From positions 1,070,443 to 1,134,442 of the forward strand of contig NZ_CP094288.1 in the NCBI RefSeq assembly GCF_022693705.1: 64,000 nucleotides of DNA, written 5' to 3'. A program made the translations under genes and the position numbers. This document shows positions 44,443 through 51,990 of this stretch, piece by piece. Each line of letters begins with the position of its first letter. Position 1 is the stretch's first letter. This stretch comes from Infirmifilum sp. NZ. GTDB taxonomy: Archaea > Thermoproteota > Thermoprotei > Thermofilales > Thermofilaceae. The notes beneath the pieces were generated by a model, which was given only the letters and a program-made list of their open reading frames with translations, searched no databases and was not told the DNA's origin.

Positions 44443-46825
44443 ACGTTACGTCGCTTAAAGTCAGGTAGAAGTATCTCATCGCGTCGTCCAGGCTATTCAC
44501 GCCAAGGAACGCCTTAGAGAATATTCTCGCTACCTCTTTTAGCTCAGAGGTCGCTTGGGGCATTGTTATCTTGAGATCTTCTAGAGTGGCGTGCCAACTC
44601 TTAGCCTGCAAGACCTTTGATACTAAGCAGAGCTTCTGCAAACGAGTAAGCTCCGGGGGATCAATGCACTTGAAGTAATGTTTAGCCAGCCTGTTCATCA
44701 CGTCCATGCAGTTCTCGATAGTCATGTCGCTCCACGCGTACATGAGGAATCTTGCCTTCTTCAGAATCGTTAGGTCGAGTTTCGCCTGGAAGCGGGGAGT
44801 GGCTTCAAGGAGTAGGAGGGCCGTCTCGGGCTCAAGGTCGTAGTAGGGGGAGGGGAGAGAGTCGAGGAGCTTTTCTTTAAATTCGCGGGCTATGACCTCT
44901 ACAACCTTCCGGGCTCTCTCGCTTAAGGGTTTAATTACGATGACTGTATACTCGCCGCTCACGGGGTTTTTCTCTGGGCTCAGGTGCACCGGTGTGTAAC
45001 CGTTCTTAACCCAGAATCTCAGTAGCTCCTCCGTAACACCGAATCCGGCGCCTACCCAGTCGTAGCCTTTGGTTAAGGCCTCCTTTTCTAGTTCAGCTAG
45101 GGCGAAGCTGCCGAGTCCTTTGTTCATAACCTGCGGGTGCGTGGCTATCCGGACGATTCTAACTCCTTTCAAATCTCCGAAGTCGAGGAGCTTGTAGTGT
45201 TTAATAATCCTATCAGGTATTATGTTACCCATAAGCCAGGCCCCTTTTGCGGACTCCCGCGACAGCTCAGGCCCTAGGGAACCCTCCACGGCGAGCTCCA
45301 GCGAGGTAACGACCTTCCCAGTTGACGTTTTGACCATCCGGATAAAGTGGTGAGGCGCTTCCATCATTATTCCAAGATCATTGGGGTTGTTACGGTAGTG
45401 AGCCATAACGTAGATTCCGAAGAACTCGCGAAGCTCTTTCTCGTTTTTCAAGAACAGCTCCGCCTCGTCGGGAGTGTGGTACGTGATTTCTCTGTTTTCG
45501 ATGGCCCGCAGGTCTTCCTCGGTGAGGGTGGCTGGCTCTGCGTCCAGTAACAGGGTATCAAACGCCCAAGCCTCGATGGGGTCTTGAGGCGCGTAGCGTA
45601 TCGGTTCCTCCATTTCGTACTCAAGAACTTCAACATCCTCACGCGACCTCAACCGCCTCAGAAACCTTATTGAAAAGCCTCGGCCAGACCCCTCGTACCC
45701 ATGAATAGTGGAGGAGAACACCAACTTATCGTATCTATCCAGTAACTTGAAAAGTAGCGGGACAGGTATTGCGGCGGCCTCATCGACCACCAAGATATCA
45801 GCCTTGGTTTTCATGGCGTCAATTGGTGTCATGTATACAACCTCGATGCCCTTTGACTCTATTCTGACAGTATAGTCATCAACGAAGTGAACGTTAATCG
45901 GGTGTTTGTACATTTCGAGCACTCTTCGAGCGAAGCGGAAAACTTCCTGAATGTTTGTCTCGCTAGGCGCCGTCAAAACCGCACGGCATCTCCCCTTGGC
46001 TCTGCGTAACCTGTGAACGAGCCATCCTAAACCAATTCCAACAGCCGAAGATTTTCCTCTTCCACGGTCTGCGGTCAGCACGATAACCTTTTTCTTCTCG
46101 GACTTTTTGTAGAGTTCTTCAAACCTCTTAAGTACCTCGACCTGATCCTGCGTTAAAGCGAGCTTGTAAACCTTTACTGGTATCCTCGATTTTTCAGGGT
46201 AAGTTATTGCTCTCTGAGCATATGGCGATGTCTGTAGCCTAGCGAACTTCTTCACAAAGTACCTGGCGTCGGCATCGTAGATCGCTATCCCGCTGTGCGC
46301 GTAGAGCTTGTTTAGGAATCTTCTCATGAAAAATCTTTTCAAATCATTAGCCGTATAGCCTGGGACAATTAAGTTACTTTGGAACCTCGTGACTAGCTCC
46401 ATTAACTTACTAGGCGAGGGCAGAAGCAGAATGTACAAGCCCCCTCCTTCAACAACGCCCATTAGCCTGCCAAGGTCGTTCGGCTCTAGGTTATTTATGA
46501 GGTCTGCGATGCATGAGCTGTAAGTCTTGCCGAGTATGACATCAAGGTTCTGGTATGAAACGTAATCAATGTCAAGGTCCTTCGGTGCCCCCCTGGCAAA
46601 GAGGTCTCGCCTCATGGAGCCGTCGGAGTAAAAGGAATGATATGTGTAAAGGACTTCGCCTTCTCTAACGAGGTCTCGAATCTCGTAGAGAAAATCTAAG
46701 GCAGCAGTGATGAGCCTCGAGTCGTCATCACTGTATATCACTAACAAGCGCCTGTGATTAGCCTTTTTAGCAATAATCAGCTCTTCTCGCACTTCGTCCA
46801 AGTGCTCTTGTGGGATCAGCGGCAT
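44426..46825 (-). CDS. tmcA: tRNA(Met)/rRNA cytidine acetyltransferase TmcA
   Basis: This 799-residue enzyme makes N4-acetylcytidine using acetyl-CoA and ATP (NAT10/Kre33 family). An N-terminal DUF1726 domain (about 1-200) is followed by an RNA-helicase-like module with Walker A ADRGRGKSS at residues 252-260 and Walker B DILVVDEAAAIPVPL. A GNAT acetyltransferase domain follows with RIVRIATHPQVMNKGLGS (acetyl-CoA loop). A C-terminal helical tRNA-binding part ends the protein. In hyperthermophiles this modification is common in rRNA as well. Confidence 0.96.
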   Translation of the reverse strand: MPLIPQEHLDEVREELIIAKKANHRRLLVIYSDDDSRLITAALDFLYEIRDLVREGEVLYTYHSFYSDGSMRRDLFARGAPKDLDIDYVSYQNLDVILGKTYSSCIADLINNLEPNDLGRLMGVVEGGGLYILLLPSPSKLMELVTRFQSNLIVPGYTANDLKRFFMRRFLNKLYAHSGIAIYDADARYFVKKFARLQTSPYAQRAITYPEKSRIPVKVYKLALTQDQVEVLKRFEELYKKSEKKKVIVLTADRGRGKSSAVGIGLGWLVHRLRRAKGRCRAVLTAPSETNIQEVFRFARRVLEMYKHPINVHFVDDYTVRIESKGIEVVYMTPIDAMKTKADILVVDEAAAIPVPLLFKLLDRYDKLVFSSTIHGYEGSGRGFSIRFLRRLRSREDVEVLEYEMEEPIRYAPQDPIEAWAFDTLLLDAEPATLTEEDLRAIENREITYHTPDEAELFLKNEKELREFFGIYVMAHYRNNPNDLGIMMEAPHHFIRMVKTSTGKVVTSLELAVEGSLGPELSRESAKGAWLMGNIIPDRIIKHYKLLDFGDLKGVRIVRIATHPQVMNKGLGSFALAELEKEALTKGYDWVGAGFGVTEELLRFWVKNGYTPVHLSPEKNPVSGEYTVIVIKPLSERARKVVEVIAREFKEKLLDSLPSPYYDLEPETALLLLEATPRFQAKLDLTILKKARFLMYAWSDMTIENCMDVMNRLAKHYFKCIDPPELTRLQKLCLVSKVLQAKSWHATLEDLKITMPQATSELKEVARIFSKAFLGVNSLDDAMRYFYLTLSDVTSTPPE

Positions 46826-47057
46826 AACTAAGCCCCTATTGCTCCACTATAGGTCGTAACTTAAATACCACGCACTACCTTGACTCGCTTAGCACAACCG
46901 ACCCTCTGAGGCTTCCAGTCTGAGACTCTTTTCTAGGAGTAGTCATGGGCGTCCACAACGAGTTCACCGTCACGCAAGACGGCTTATGGTATCTCAACAT
47001 TTTTCGCACAGTCTGTGCCCGGTAAGCAACTTTATGACAGTCACAAGTACAATTTTC
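46826..47057. other. intergenic region upstream of tmcA
   Basis: This stretch contains the tmcA promoter region: a TTTAAGT string around 46859-46865 on the minus strand. It also has a short frame of about 26 codons from ATG 46945 with no supporting signals. I find no tRNA, C/D box or longer frame. Confidence 0.4.
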
Positions 47058-47162
47058 ATGTCACCGAGGACATTCCTTTCAAACCTGGCTGTAGTTAGCC
47101 TCCTTATCGCCTTAGCGGTGTGTCCCTACGTAATCTGCAGTAAACCGCAAAGTTTCCGATAG
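47058..47162 (+). CDS. possible 34-residue membrane peptide
   Basis: The ATG at 47058 opens MSPRTFLSNLAVVSLLIALA... and the frame ends at a TAG. The peptide has a basic start, one hydrophobic helix at about residues 10-27, two cysteines and a basic C-terminus. A CTTTATGAC box at 47030-47038 is 24 bases upstream, an ideal leaderless spacing. There is no homology evidence, so it may be chance. Confidence 0.3.
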   Translation: MSPRTFLSNLAVVSLLIALAVCPYVICSKPQSFR

Positions 47163-47223
47163 CACGCGGAAGAAATCGAGGGATAAGGCCAAAATAGCAT
47201 CGCTCACAAGAGGAGGATGAGGG

Positions 47224-48579
47224 CTAGAACCCCTGTTCGACAGGATTACTCGGTTTTATGAACTCGCGGAGGAGTGTTGTAGCGTACATTCCTTTCTTTA
47301 GCGTGAAGGAGAACGTTGCGTAATCCTGGCCAACCTCTACACGCAAGTTCAGTGGCGATAGACTAGCTGGACGATATGTTCCTGCTGACGAAGCCTCTGG
47401 GATGCTCTTTATATAAAAGCTGCCAATGTCTAGACCCTCCTCTTTCAAGACCTCTCTTTCAACTTCCCCTTGTACTCCCTGCGACAAGTGAGTGTTGTAG
47501 CCGAAGACGGGAAGTAATAGGGTCGCTTTACCTTCAAGGATGAGTTTGTTGACTTTTTCGATGTTTGTGTCATTGGCGACGAGGACAGGCGTGTGACCGG
47601 AGCCTGGAGAACCCAGCGTTATTCCTACGTAGTCGCCCGGCGATGCGTAAACCCATGAAAGCCCATGCTCAATTCTCCTGCTAAGTACCTTGTTGAAGAG
47701 GTAGGCTTGATAGGCGCCCACGAACAGTTTTCTCACATAGCCAGATATTTTACGGATAGCCCCCACGTAGTCTCCTGGTCTTCGTGCTAGATGCGCTATC
47801 ACGGCGCGCTCGCTCCTCATGCTCTTAGGGAATATTTCGAGTGTCCCTTTATAGTCGCCAGTTGATGCGAGGTACTCTCTAGCCATCTTCGCTTTAGTGG
47901 ACTCGTAGGGGAAGATTCTCAGTAACAACTCTTCTACGGCTTCTTTGAACCTTCCTTGAATAATGTGCCGTCCAACTATGTGCGTTATGGGACGTATACT
48001 TCCGAACCTCTGGTACCCAAAGTAGTTGGGTACACCCCCTACCTCTGTAAGCTTGTTCAGCATGGCCTCCAAGCTATCCGTCTTGCAACCTCTAACCTTC
48101 ACGATGAAATGGTTCCCGAAAAGAAGCCCGGGCCTCAAGTGGAACGGTCTCTTGACAGGGCAGTGGATCTTCACGCGTTGGCTCGAACTGTTGAAAGCTA
48201 TTATAGCGTCGAGCGGTATATCTCCTTTAATGGATACGAATTGGAAGGTCACAGCGTTAGTATCTTTCAGGCCAGCAATTCCTACGTCTGACTTTTTAAC
48301 CCCGAAGTACTTACGGACCTTGTTTAAAGCCGTTATAGAGTCAACACCCCTTTTTTCAACAACGACCCACGTGTACTCTCCTGCGCCTTGCGGTATCTCT
48401 GAGCAGTTTGAAGACGCTTTTACGCCCTCAACGCTTATCTCGTAAACCACGAAGTCCTCGATTGCTTGTCTAATAGACCCTCCAATGCCGTCTCCATCCA
48501 AGCCATAATACCTCATCTCTAAGAGAATATCGAGCTCAACATTGGATTCAACTACCATACTTGTTCGAATGTAAAGCAC
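47224..48579 (-). CDS. truD: tRNA pseudouridine(13) synthase TruD
   Basis: This 451-residue pseudouridine synthase has the TruD catalytic motif AGLKDTNAVT with Asp106, the LRPGLLFGNHF segment, NYFGYQRFGS near residue 195, and PGSGHTPVLVAN within the TruD-specific insertion domain. The GTG at 48579 is 26 bases after a clear TATA box, supporting this start over the internal ATG at 48558. Archaeal TruD often acts on U13 or U35 of tRNAs. Confidence 0.93.
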   Translation of the reverse strand: MLYIRTSMVVESNVELDILLEMRYYGLDGDGIGGSIRQAIEDFVVYEISVEGVKASSNCSEIPQGAGEYTWVVVEKRGVDSITALNKVRKYFGVKKSDVGIAGLKDTNAVTFQFVSIKGDIPLDAIIAFNSSSQRVKIHCPVKRPFHLRPGLLFGNHFIVKVRGCKTDSLEAMLNKLTEVGGVPNYFGYQRFGSIRPITHIVGRHIIQGRFKEAVEELLLRIFPYESTKAKMAREYLASTGDYKGTLEIFPKSMRSERAVIAHLARRPGDYVGAIRKISGYVRKLFVGAYQAYLFNKVLSRRIEHGLSWVYASPGDYVGITLGSPGSGHTPVLVANDTNIEKVNKLILEGKATLLLPVFGYNTHLSQGVQGEVEREVLKEEGLDIGSFYIKSIPEASSAGTYRPASLSPLNLRVEVGQDYATFSFTLKKGMYATTLLREFIKPSNPVEQGF

Positions 48580-48600
48580 GCTGGGTTATGTTTTTCTGCG

Positions 48601-48610
48601 CATATATAGG
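48601..48610 (-). promoter_or_regulatory. TATA promoter of truD
   Basis: The minus strand reads CCTATATATG, centred 26 bases before the GTG at 48579; leaderless. Confidence 0.65.
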
Positions 48611-48898
48611 GTCCTCAAAGGTCTACCAAACCGGTTGTCGGGAACTTCATGGTCCACTCCAAAGTATAAGAGTGCAAGACAGCAAAACCTCCTAGCTAGG
48701 GCTGATACGAACGCTGTGCTCTTAATGGGCTTTGACTAAGTATGTAAACGAAATGGCATGAACTCTAAGTAATTACCTTAAGGTTTTACTTAAACGTCCC
48801 CTTTGTCACGTTGGCCTGGTTAGTAAGTCTAGAATTAAGTATGTTACGGGAAGCTATGAGGAGTAAGCTTTTTCAACCATGTTGCGGGTCTCTACGTA
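48611..48898. other. divergent intergenic region without recognised gene
   Basis: This stretch lies between truD and the adenosine-specific-kinase family gene. It is AT-rich near 48770-48800 (AATTACCTTAAGGTTTTACTT, read with a centre palindrome CCTTAAGG). I see no open frame longer than a few tens of codons and no RNA signature. Confidence 0.4.
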
Positions 48899-49396
48899 AT
48901 GATGAACTCCGTCAAAATACATGTCGTGGAGATGCTTCTGCCCGAAAAGTCTAACATTATAATCGGTCAGACTCATTTCATCAAGAGTGTAGAAGACATA
49001 GCTGAGGCGGTTGTTACAAGCGTTCCTAACGTAAAGTTCGGGCTTGCCTTCAACGAGGCCAGTGGAGATAGGCTCGTGAGGTGGGATGGCAATGACAAGG
49101 AGCTCATCGACGCAGCTATAGAAAACGCGCGGCGCATAGGTGCTGGCCACATTTTCGTCTTGCTGATAAGAGACGCATGGCCTATAAATGTACTTAACCA
49201 GCTGAAGATGGTGCAGGAAGTCGCCTCGATATTCTGCGCTACAGCAAACCCTGTTCAAGTCATAATAGCAGAGACCAGTCAAGGTAGAGGCATCTTAGGC
49301 GTCGTTGATGGTTACAACGTCATAGGAGTCGAGAGCGAGGAGGAGAAGCGCAAGCGTGTTGAGCTCCTCAGGAAAATAGGGTATAAGCGTGCGTGA
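48899..49396 (+). CDS. adenosine-specific kinase family protein (PF04008)
   Basis: This 165-residue conserved archaeal/bacterial protein contains the family blocks NIIIGQTHFIKSVEDI, GLAFNEASGDRLVR, GHIFVLLIRDAWPINVLN and the C-terminal GRGILGVVDGYNVIGVE. A homologue from Pyrobaculum has been studied as a nucleotide-binding protein, and the kinase name rests on limited data. Two ATGs are adjacent at the start. Pth2 follows after 23 bases. Confidence 0.85.
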   Translation: MMNSVKIHVVEMLLPEKSNIIIGQTHFIKSVEDIAEAVVTSVPNVKFGLAFNEASGDRLVRWDGNDKELIDAAIENARRIGAGHIFVLLIRDAWPINVLNQLKMVQEVASIFCATANPVQVIIAETSQGRGILGVVDGYNVIGVESEEEKRKRVELLRKIGYKRA

Positions 49397-49419
49397 GCAC
49401 AGAGCCTGTGTGAGAGCAC

Positions 49420-49779
49420 TTGGCGGAAGAACTGAAACAGGTTATTGTTATTAGACGAGACTTAGAGATGGGAAAGGGTAAGCTTGTTGCACAGGGGGCG
49501 CATGCCTCACTCAGTGCGTTTCTAGAGGCCGAGAAGTCGCGCCCAGAGTGGGCGCGTATTTGGTTAGCAACAGGGCAGAAGAAAATAGTCGTTCGAGTTG
49601 ATAGCTTGGAAGAGCTTCTGCAGGTGTACAGTGAGGCGAAGAAATCAGGCCTCCCGGTGGCGCTCATAACAGACATGGGTCTTACGCAGTTAGAGCCCGG
49701 AACTATTACAGCCGTTGCCATTGGGCCAGCTCCATCCTATCTTATTGACCCGATAACTAGGCGGCTCAAGCTTCTTTAG
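49420..49779 (+). CDS. pth2: peptidyl-tRNA hydrolase, archaeal/eukaryotic type (Pth2)
   Basis: This 119-residue enzyme frees tRNA from aborted peptidyl-tRNAs. The start is TTG. The diagnostic motif GKGKLVAQGAHAS (residues about 18-30) carries the catalytic His region. TDMGLTQLEPGTITAVAIGPA is the C-terminal family block. Length and motifs fully match Pth2. Confidence 0.95.
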   Translation: MAEELKQVIVIRRDLEMGKGKLVAQGAHASLSAFLEAEKSRPEWARIWLATGQKKIVVRVDSLEELLQVYSEAKKSGLPVALITDMGLTQLEPGTITAVAIGPAPSYLIDPITRRLKLL

Positions 49780-49864
49780 GCATGTCTTACCGAGGAGACC
49801 ACGAGATGCCGGAATACGATTACAGGCAAAAATGTAACTAATGTAACCTTCTTGCTAGTCCGAG

Positions 49865-49885
49865 GCTCGCCCCTTAGGGGCGAGC
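49865..49885. repeat. perfect 9-bp GC-rich hairpin
   Basis: GCTCGCCCC (49865-49873), loop TTA, then GGGGCGAGC (49877-49885). It lies between pth2 and the next gene in otherwise AT-rich sequence. Possible roles are an RNA hairpin near the end of the pth2 transcript or a protein site. Confidence 0.5.
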
Positions 49886-49988
49886 TTAGATAACCTGCCT
49901 TAATTGGAGCAGTCACTGTGCTAAGCAACCTACAAGGGAAAGCTAAAAATAGCATTTCTAGCCATAATACTGGTATCGAGTGATTAAG

Positions 49989-50240
49989 ATGGCGGATGAC
50001 ACGCAAAACTGCATGTTAGAGGGATGCACACGTCAAGCAGAAATAATTCTTGAGGTTGGAGGACAGGCTATCTATCTTTGCAGACCCCACTTCACACAGC
50101 TTGTAGCGAGGATGACCAAGGCGGCCGTGCGTAGAGGGTCAATATCTGCCAAAAGTATAAGAGTGGAGAAGGTTGGTGACGGTAAAGTAAAGTTGTCTAT
50201 CAAAAGAGTCAGAAAAGTAGATGTCGGTGAAAAAGGGTAA
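49989..50240 (+). CDS. small cysteine protein, possible zinc finger
   Basis: This 83-residue protein begins at the ATG at 49989. A CATAATACT promoter-like string is centred about 24 bases upstream. The N-terminal half has CMLEGC and, about 20 residues later, YLCRPHF, giving a possible CCCH zinc site. The C-terminal half is very basic (KVKLSIKRVRKV). Nucleic-acid binding is plausible. The family is unknown to me. Confidence 0.65.
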   Translation: MADDTQNCMLEGCTRQAEIILEVGGQAIYLCRPHFTQLVARMTKAAVRRGSISAKSIRVEKVGDGKVKLSIKRVRKVDVGEKG

Positions 50241-50319
50241 GTTTCCTCGGACTATTACTTTGGTGCTGACCTTATAACGGCTTTCAGAAACTGCTTCATG
50301 AGAAGTAATGGGATCAAAA

Positions 50320-50808
50320 TTATATTAAACTCAGTTGCTCATCTAGAAGCTGTTTAAGCTCATCGAACACATCCTTAGAACTTATTATTCCACGTTTAAA
50401 ACTACTCTCCAGATCCTTCAACTTACTTTCGATGTCCTCCTTTGAGATGTCTGGAGGGAGACCTATTCTTCGCATGTGAAGTATAGCCTTGTACACGTTT
50501 CTCTCAAAGGTCAGCCATGTTGTTTCCAGTTCATGTATCATATTGACCGATTCCTCGGAAAGTGCGTTGATCTTCCTCTGAGCCTTTTCCTCGTCGATAA
50601 TCCCTAGATCTGCTTTCACCCTCAGCTCCTCAATCTCCTTCAAGTTAGAGCCTATTCGGGCTTTCAACACGGCTATTTTCTCAGACAGGAGGGGTCTACG
50701 TCTCTCCCACTCGAGCAGGCATCTCTTCACAGTCTCGGTGTACTCGCTCCAAGCCCTGTCAGCATCCTCGAAAAATTGCTCCAGATTCTCGTAGCTGAAC
50801 GAACTCAC
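50320..50808 (-). CDS. coiled-coil protein with short repeat motifs
   Basis: This 162-residue, almost wholly helical, charged protein has no recognised family. Two short segments, KADLGIIDEEKAQRKI and FKRGIISSKDVFDELKQLL, repeat a motif (basic residue-x-G-I-I-S/D-acidic-...-L) seen also in the upstream gene. It overlaps that gene by 4 bases, so the two are probably made together and may interact. Confidence 0.7.
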   Translation of the reverse strand: MSSFSYENLEQFFEDADRAWSEYTETVKRCLLEWERRRPLLSEKIAVLKARIGSNLKEIEELRVKADLGIIDEEKAQRKINALSEESVNMIHELETTWLTFERNVYKAILHMRRIGLPPDISKEDIESKLKDLESSFKRGIISSKDVFDELKQLLDEQLSLI

Positions 50809-51593
50809 TGCTCCTCCACCTCTTCACGTATTTTCTCGAGCCTTTTTAGCTTAGCCTCGAGCTCCGTTTTAACGCTCTTGTAAGCCTCTTCACTTATGCT
50901 ACCCTCCCTATACTTCTGCTCGAGCTTGCTCAAAGCCAACCTGAGCTTGGCTATCTCGGGTTTAACCTCCGCGGCCTTCACGCGCTTGTAATGAGGTATA
51001 ACTAACCTGTCAAGCTCGTCGAGCTTTTTGCGAATCTCTTCCTTTTCAGCAGTTTTCTCGTCGATTTTCTTGTCGAGCTCAGACTTAAGCTCCTCGAACT
51101 GGCTGTCATCTAAGACACCCAGCTTGTGCTTGAGTTCAATGCGCTCCAGCTCGGATATGTACGCTTCGAGAGAGCTATCGATCTCCAAAAGCTCTTTTTC
51201 GAGAGTATCCCGTAGCTCTTCCCAGCTCTCAATGACTTCGCGTGCCGCCTTCTCATACTCTTCCCAGGCTCTAGATAGCTCGGAAGCACGGTTAATCAGG
51301 CTTTCCAGCCTGCTTGAAAGCTCCTCGTAGCGCGGCACCCCAGCTAAGGGCTCGGCCGATACCAAAAGCTGTTGCGGTGGTGCTGTAACCTGCTCGCTAA
51401 CGCTGGGAGCAGGCTTTACCTCCTCTCTCTCAGCTTTCTCTCTCTTAGTCCATTGCACATAGTAGGGGCAGTCCCAGTACTCCATCAAGCATGGCATGAA
51501 GGCTGGATCTACCTCAGCGCCGCCCGCGTACTTACAGTAGAATTTTCCCCTTGCGTCTTTGTAAAGACCTGGACACACTCCACTCGAAGCCAT
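50805..51593 (-). CDS. coiled-coil protein with N-terminal four-cysteine module
   Basis: This 262-residue protein has cysteines at residues 7, 20, 35 and 42 (C-x12-C-x14-C-x6-C-P), suggesting a zinc or iron-sulfur site. From about residue 85 onward it is a long charged coiled coil. It includes KLGVLDDSQFEELKSEL and YREGSISEEAYKSVKTEL, the same short motif as in the next gene. A divergent neighbour at 51766 carries the same four-cysteine module. Function unknown; a scaffold or adaptor is my guess. Confidence 0.72.
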   Translation of the reverse strand: MASSGVCPGLYKDARGKFYCKYAGGAEVDPAFMPCLMEYWDCPYYVQWTKREKAEREEVKPAPSVSEQVTAPPQQLLVSAEPLAGVPRYEELSSRLESLINRASELSRAWEEYEKAAREVIESWEELRDTLEKELLEIDSSLEAYISELERIELKHKLGVLDDSQFEELKSELDKKIDEKTAEKEEIRKKLDELDRLVIPHYKRVKAAEVKPEIAKLRLALSKLEQKYREGSISEEAYKSVKTELEAKLKRLEKIREEVEEQ

Positions 51594-51765
51594 TCAAACT
51601 CGAATTTACACGCAATAAGGGGCGATATATTAGTATTGAATAACTCGCCCGTCATCTCAAGGTATTTTTACTGTATGGCTTCGCCAAAACTCCGAGCCGC
51701 AAGCTTGAGTTATCGCAAAACATTAGGTAACCTACAATAACCCCAGTATAGTCAAGTGATCTGCG

Positions 51766-51990
51766 ATGAGCGGAGAGGGAAACACGTGTAGGTACTTTCG
51801 GCAAACCGCACGGGGATTTCGCTGCGTTTTTATTGGTGTGGCTGAGTGGAGAGCCTTGGGCGAGAAGTACCTGAGCTACTGTAAGTCCGGGGGGTCGGGT
51901 TGCCCTGTACTAGCCTCGGTAAGTAAGAAGCTGGCACTAGGAAATAACTTTAAAAAGGGTGCGTCCAGTGCCTTGTTTAAGGAAGATTGA
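51766..51990 (+). CDS. small four-cysteine protein, paralogue of the module at 51.5 kb
   Basis: This 74-residue protein has Cys8, Cys20, Cys39 and Cys46 (C-x11-C-x18-C-x6-C-P) with an ARGF context between the first two, closely matching the N-terminal module of the divergent coiled-coil gene. Its stop overlaps the start of the large membrane protein gene, suggesting coupled translation. A metal-binding role is likely; the partner is unknown. Confidence 0.7.
   Translation: MSGEGNTCRYFRQTARGFRCVFIGVAEWRALGEKYLSYCKSGGSGCPVLASVSKKLALGNNFKKGASSALFKED

Noticed and set aside
44079-46000. Long antisense frames inside conserved genes such as tmcA, cdc48, ilvA and rpl6
   Set aside because: They mirror the codon pattern of the real genes, have no ribosome sites or family motifs, and the sense genes are certain.
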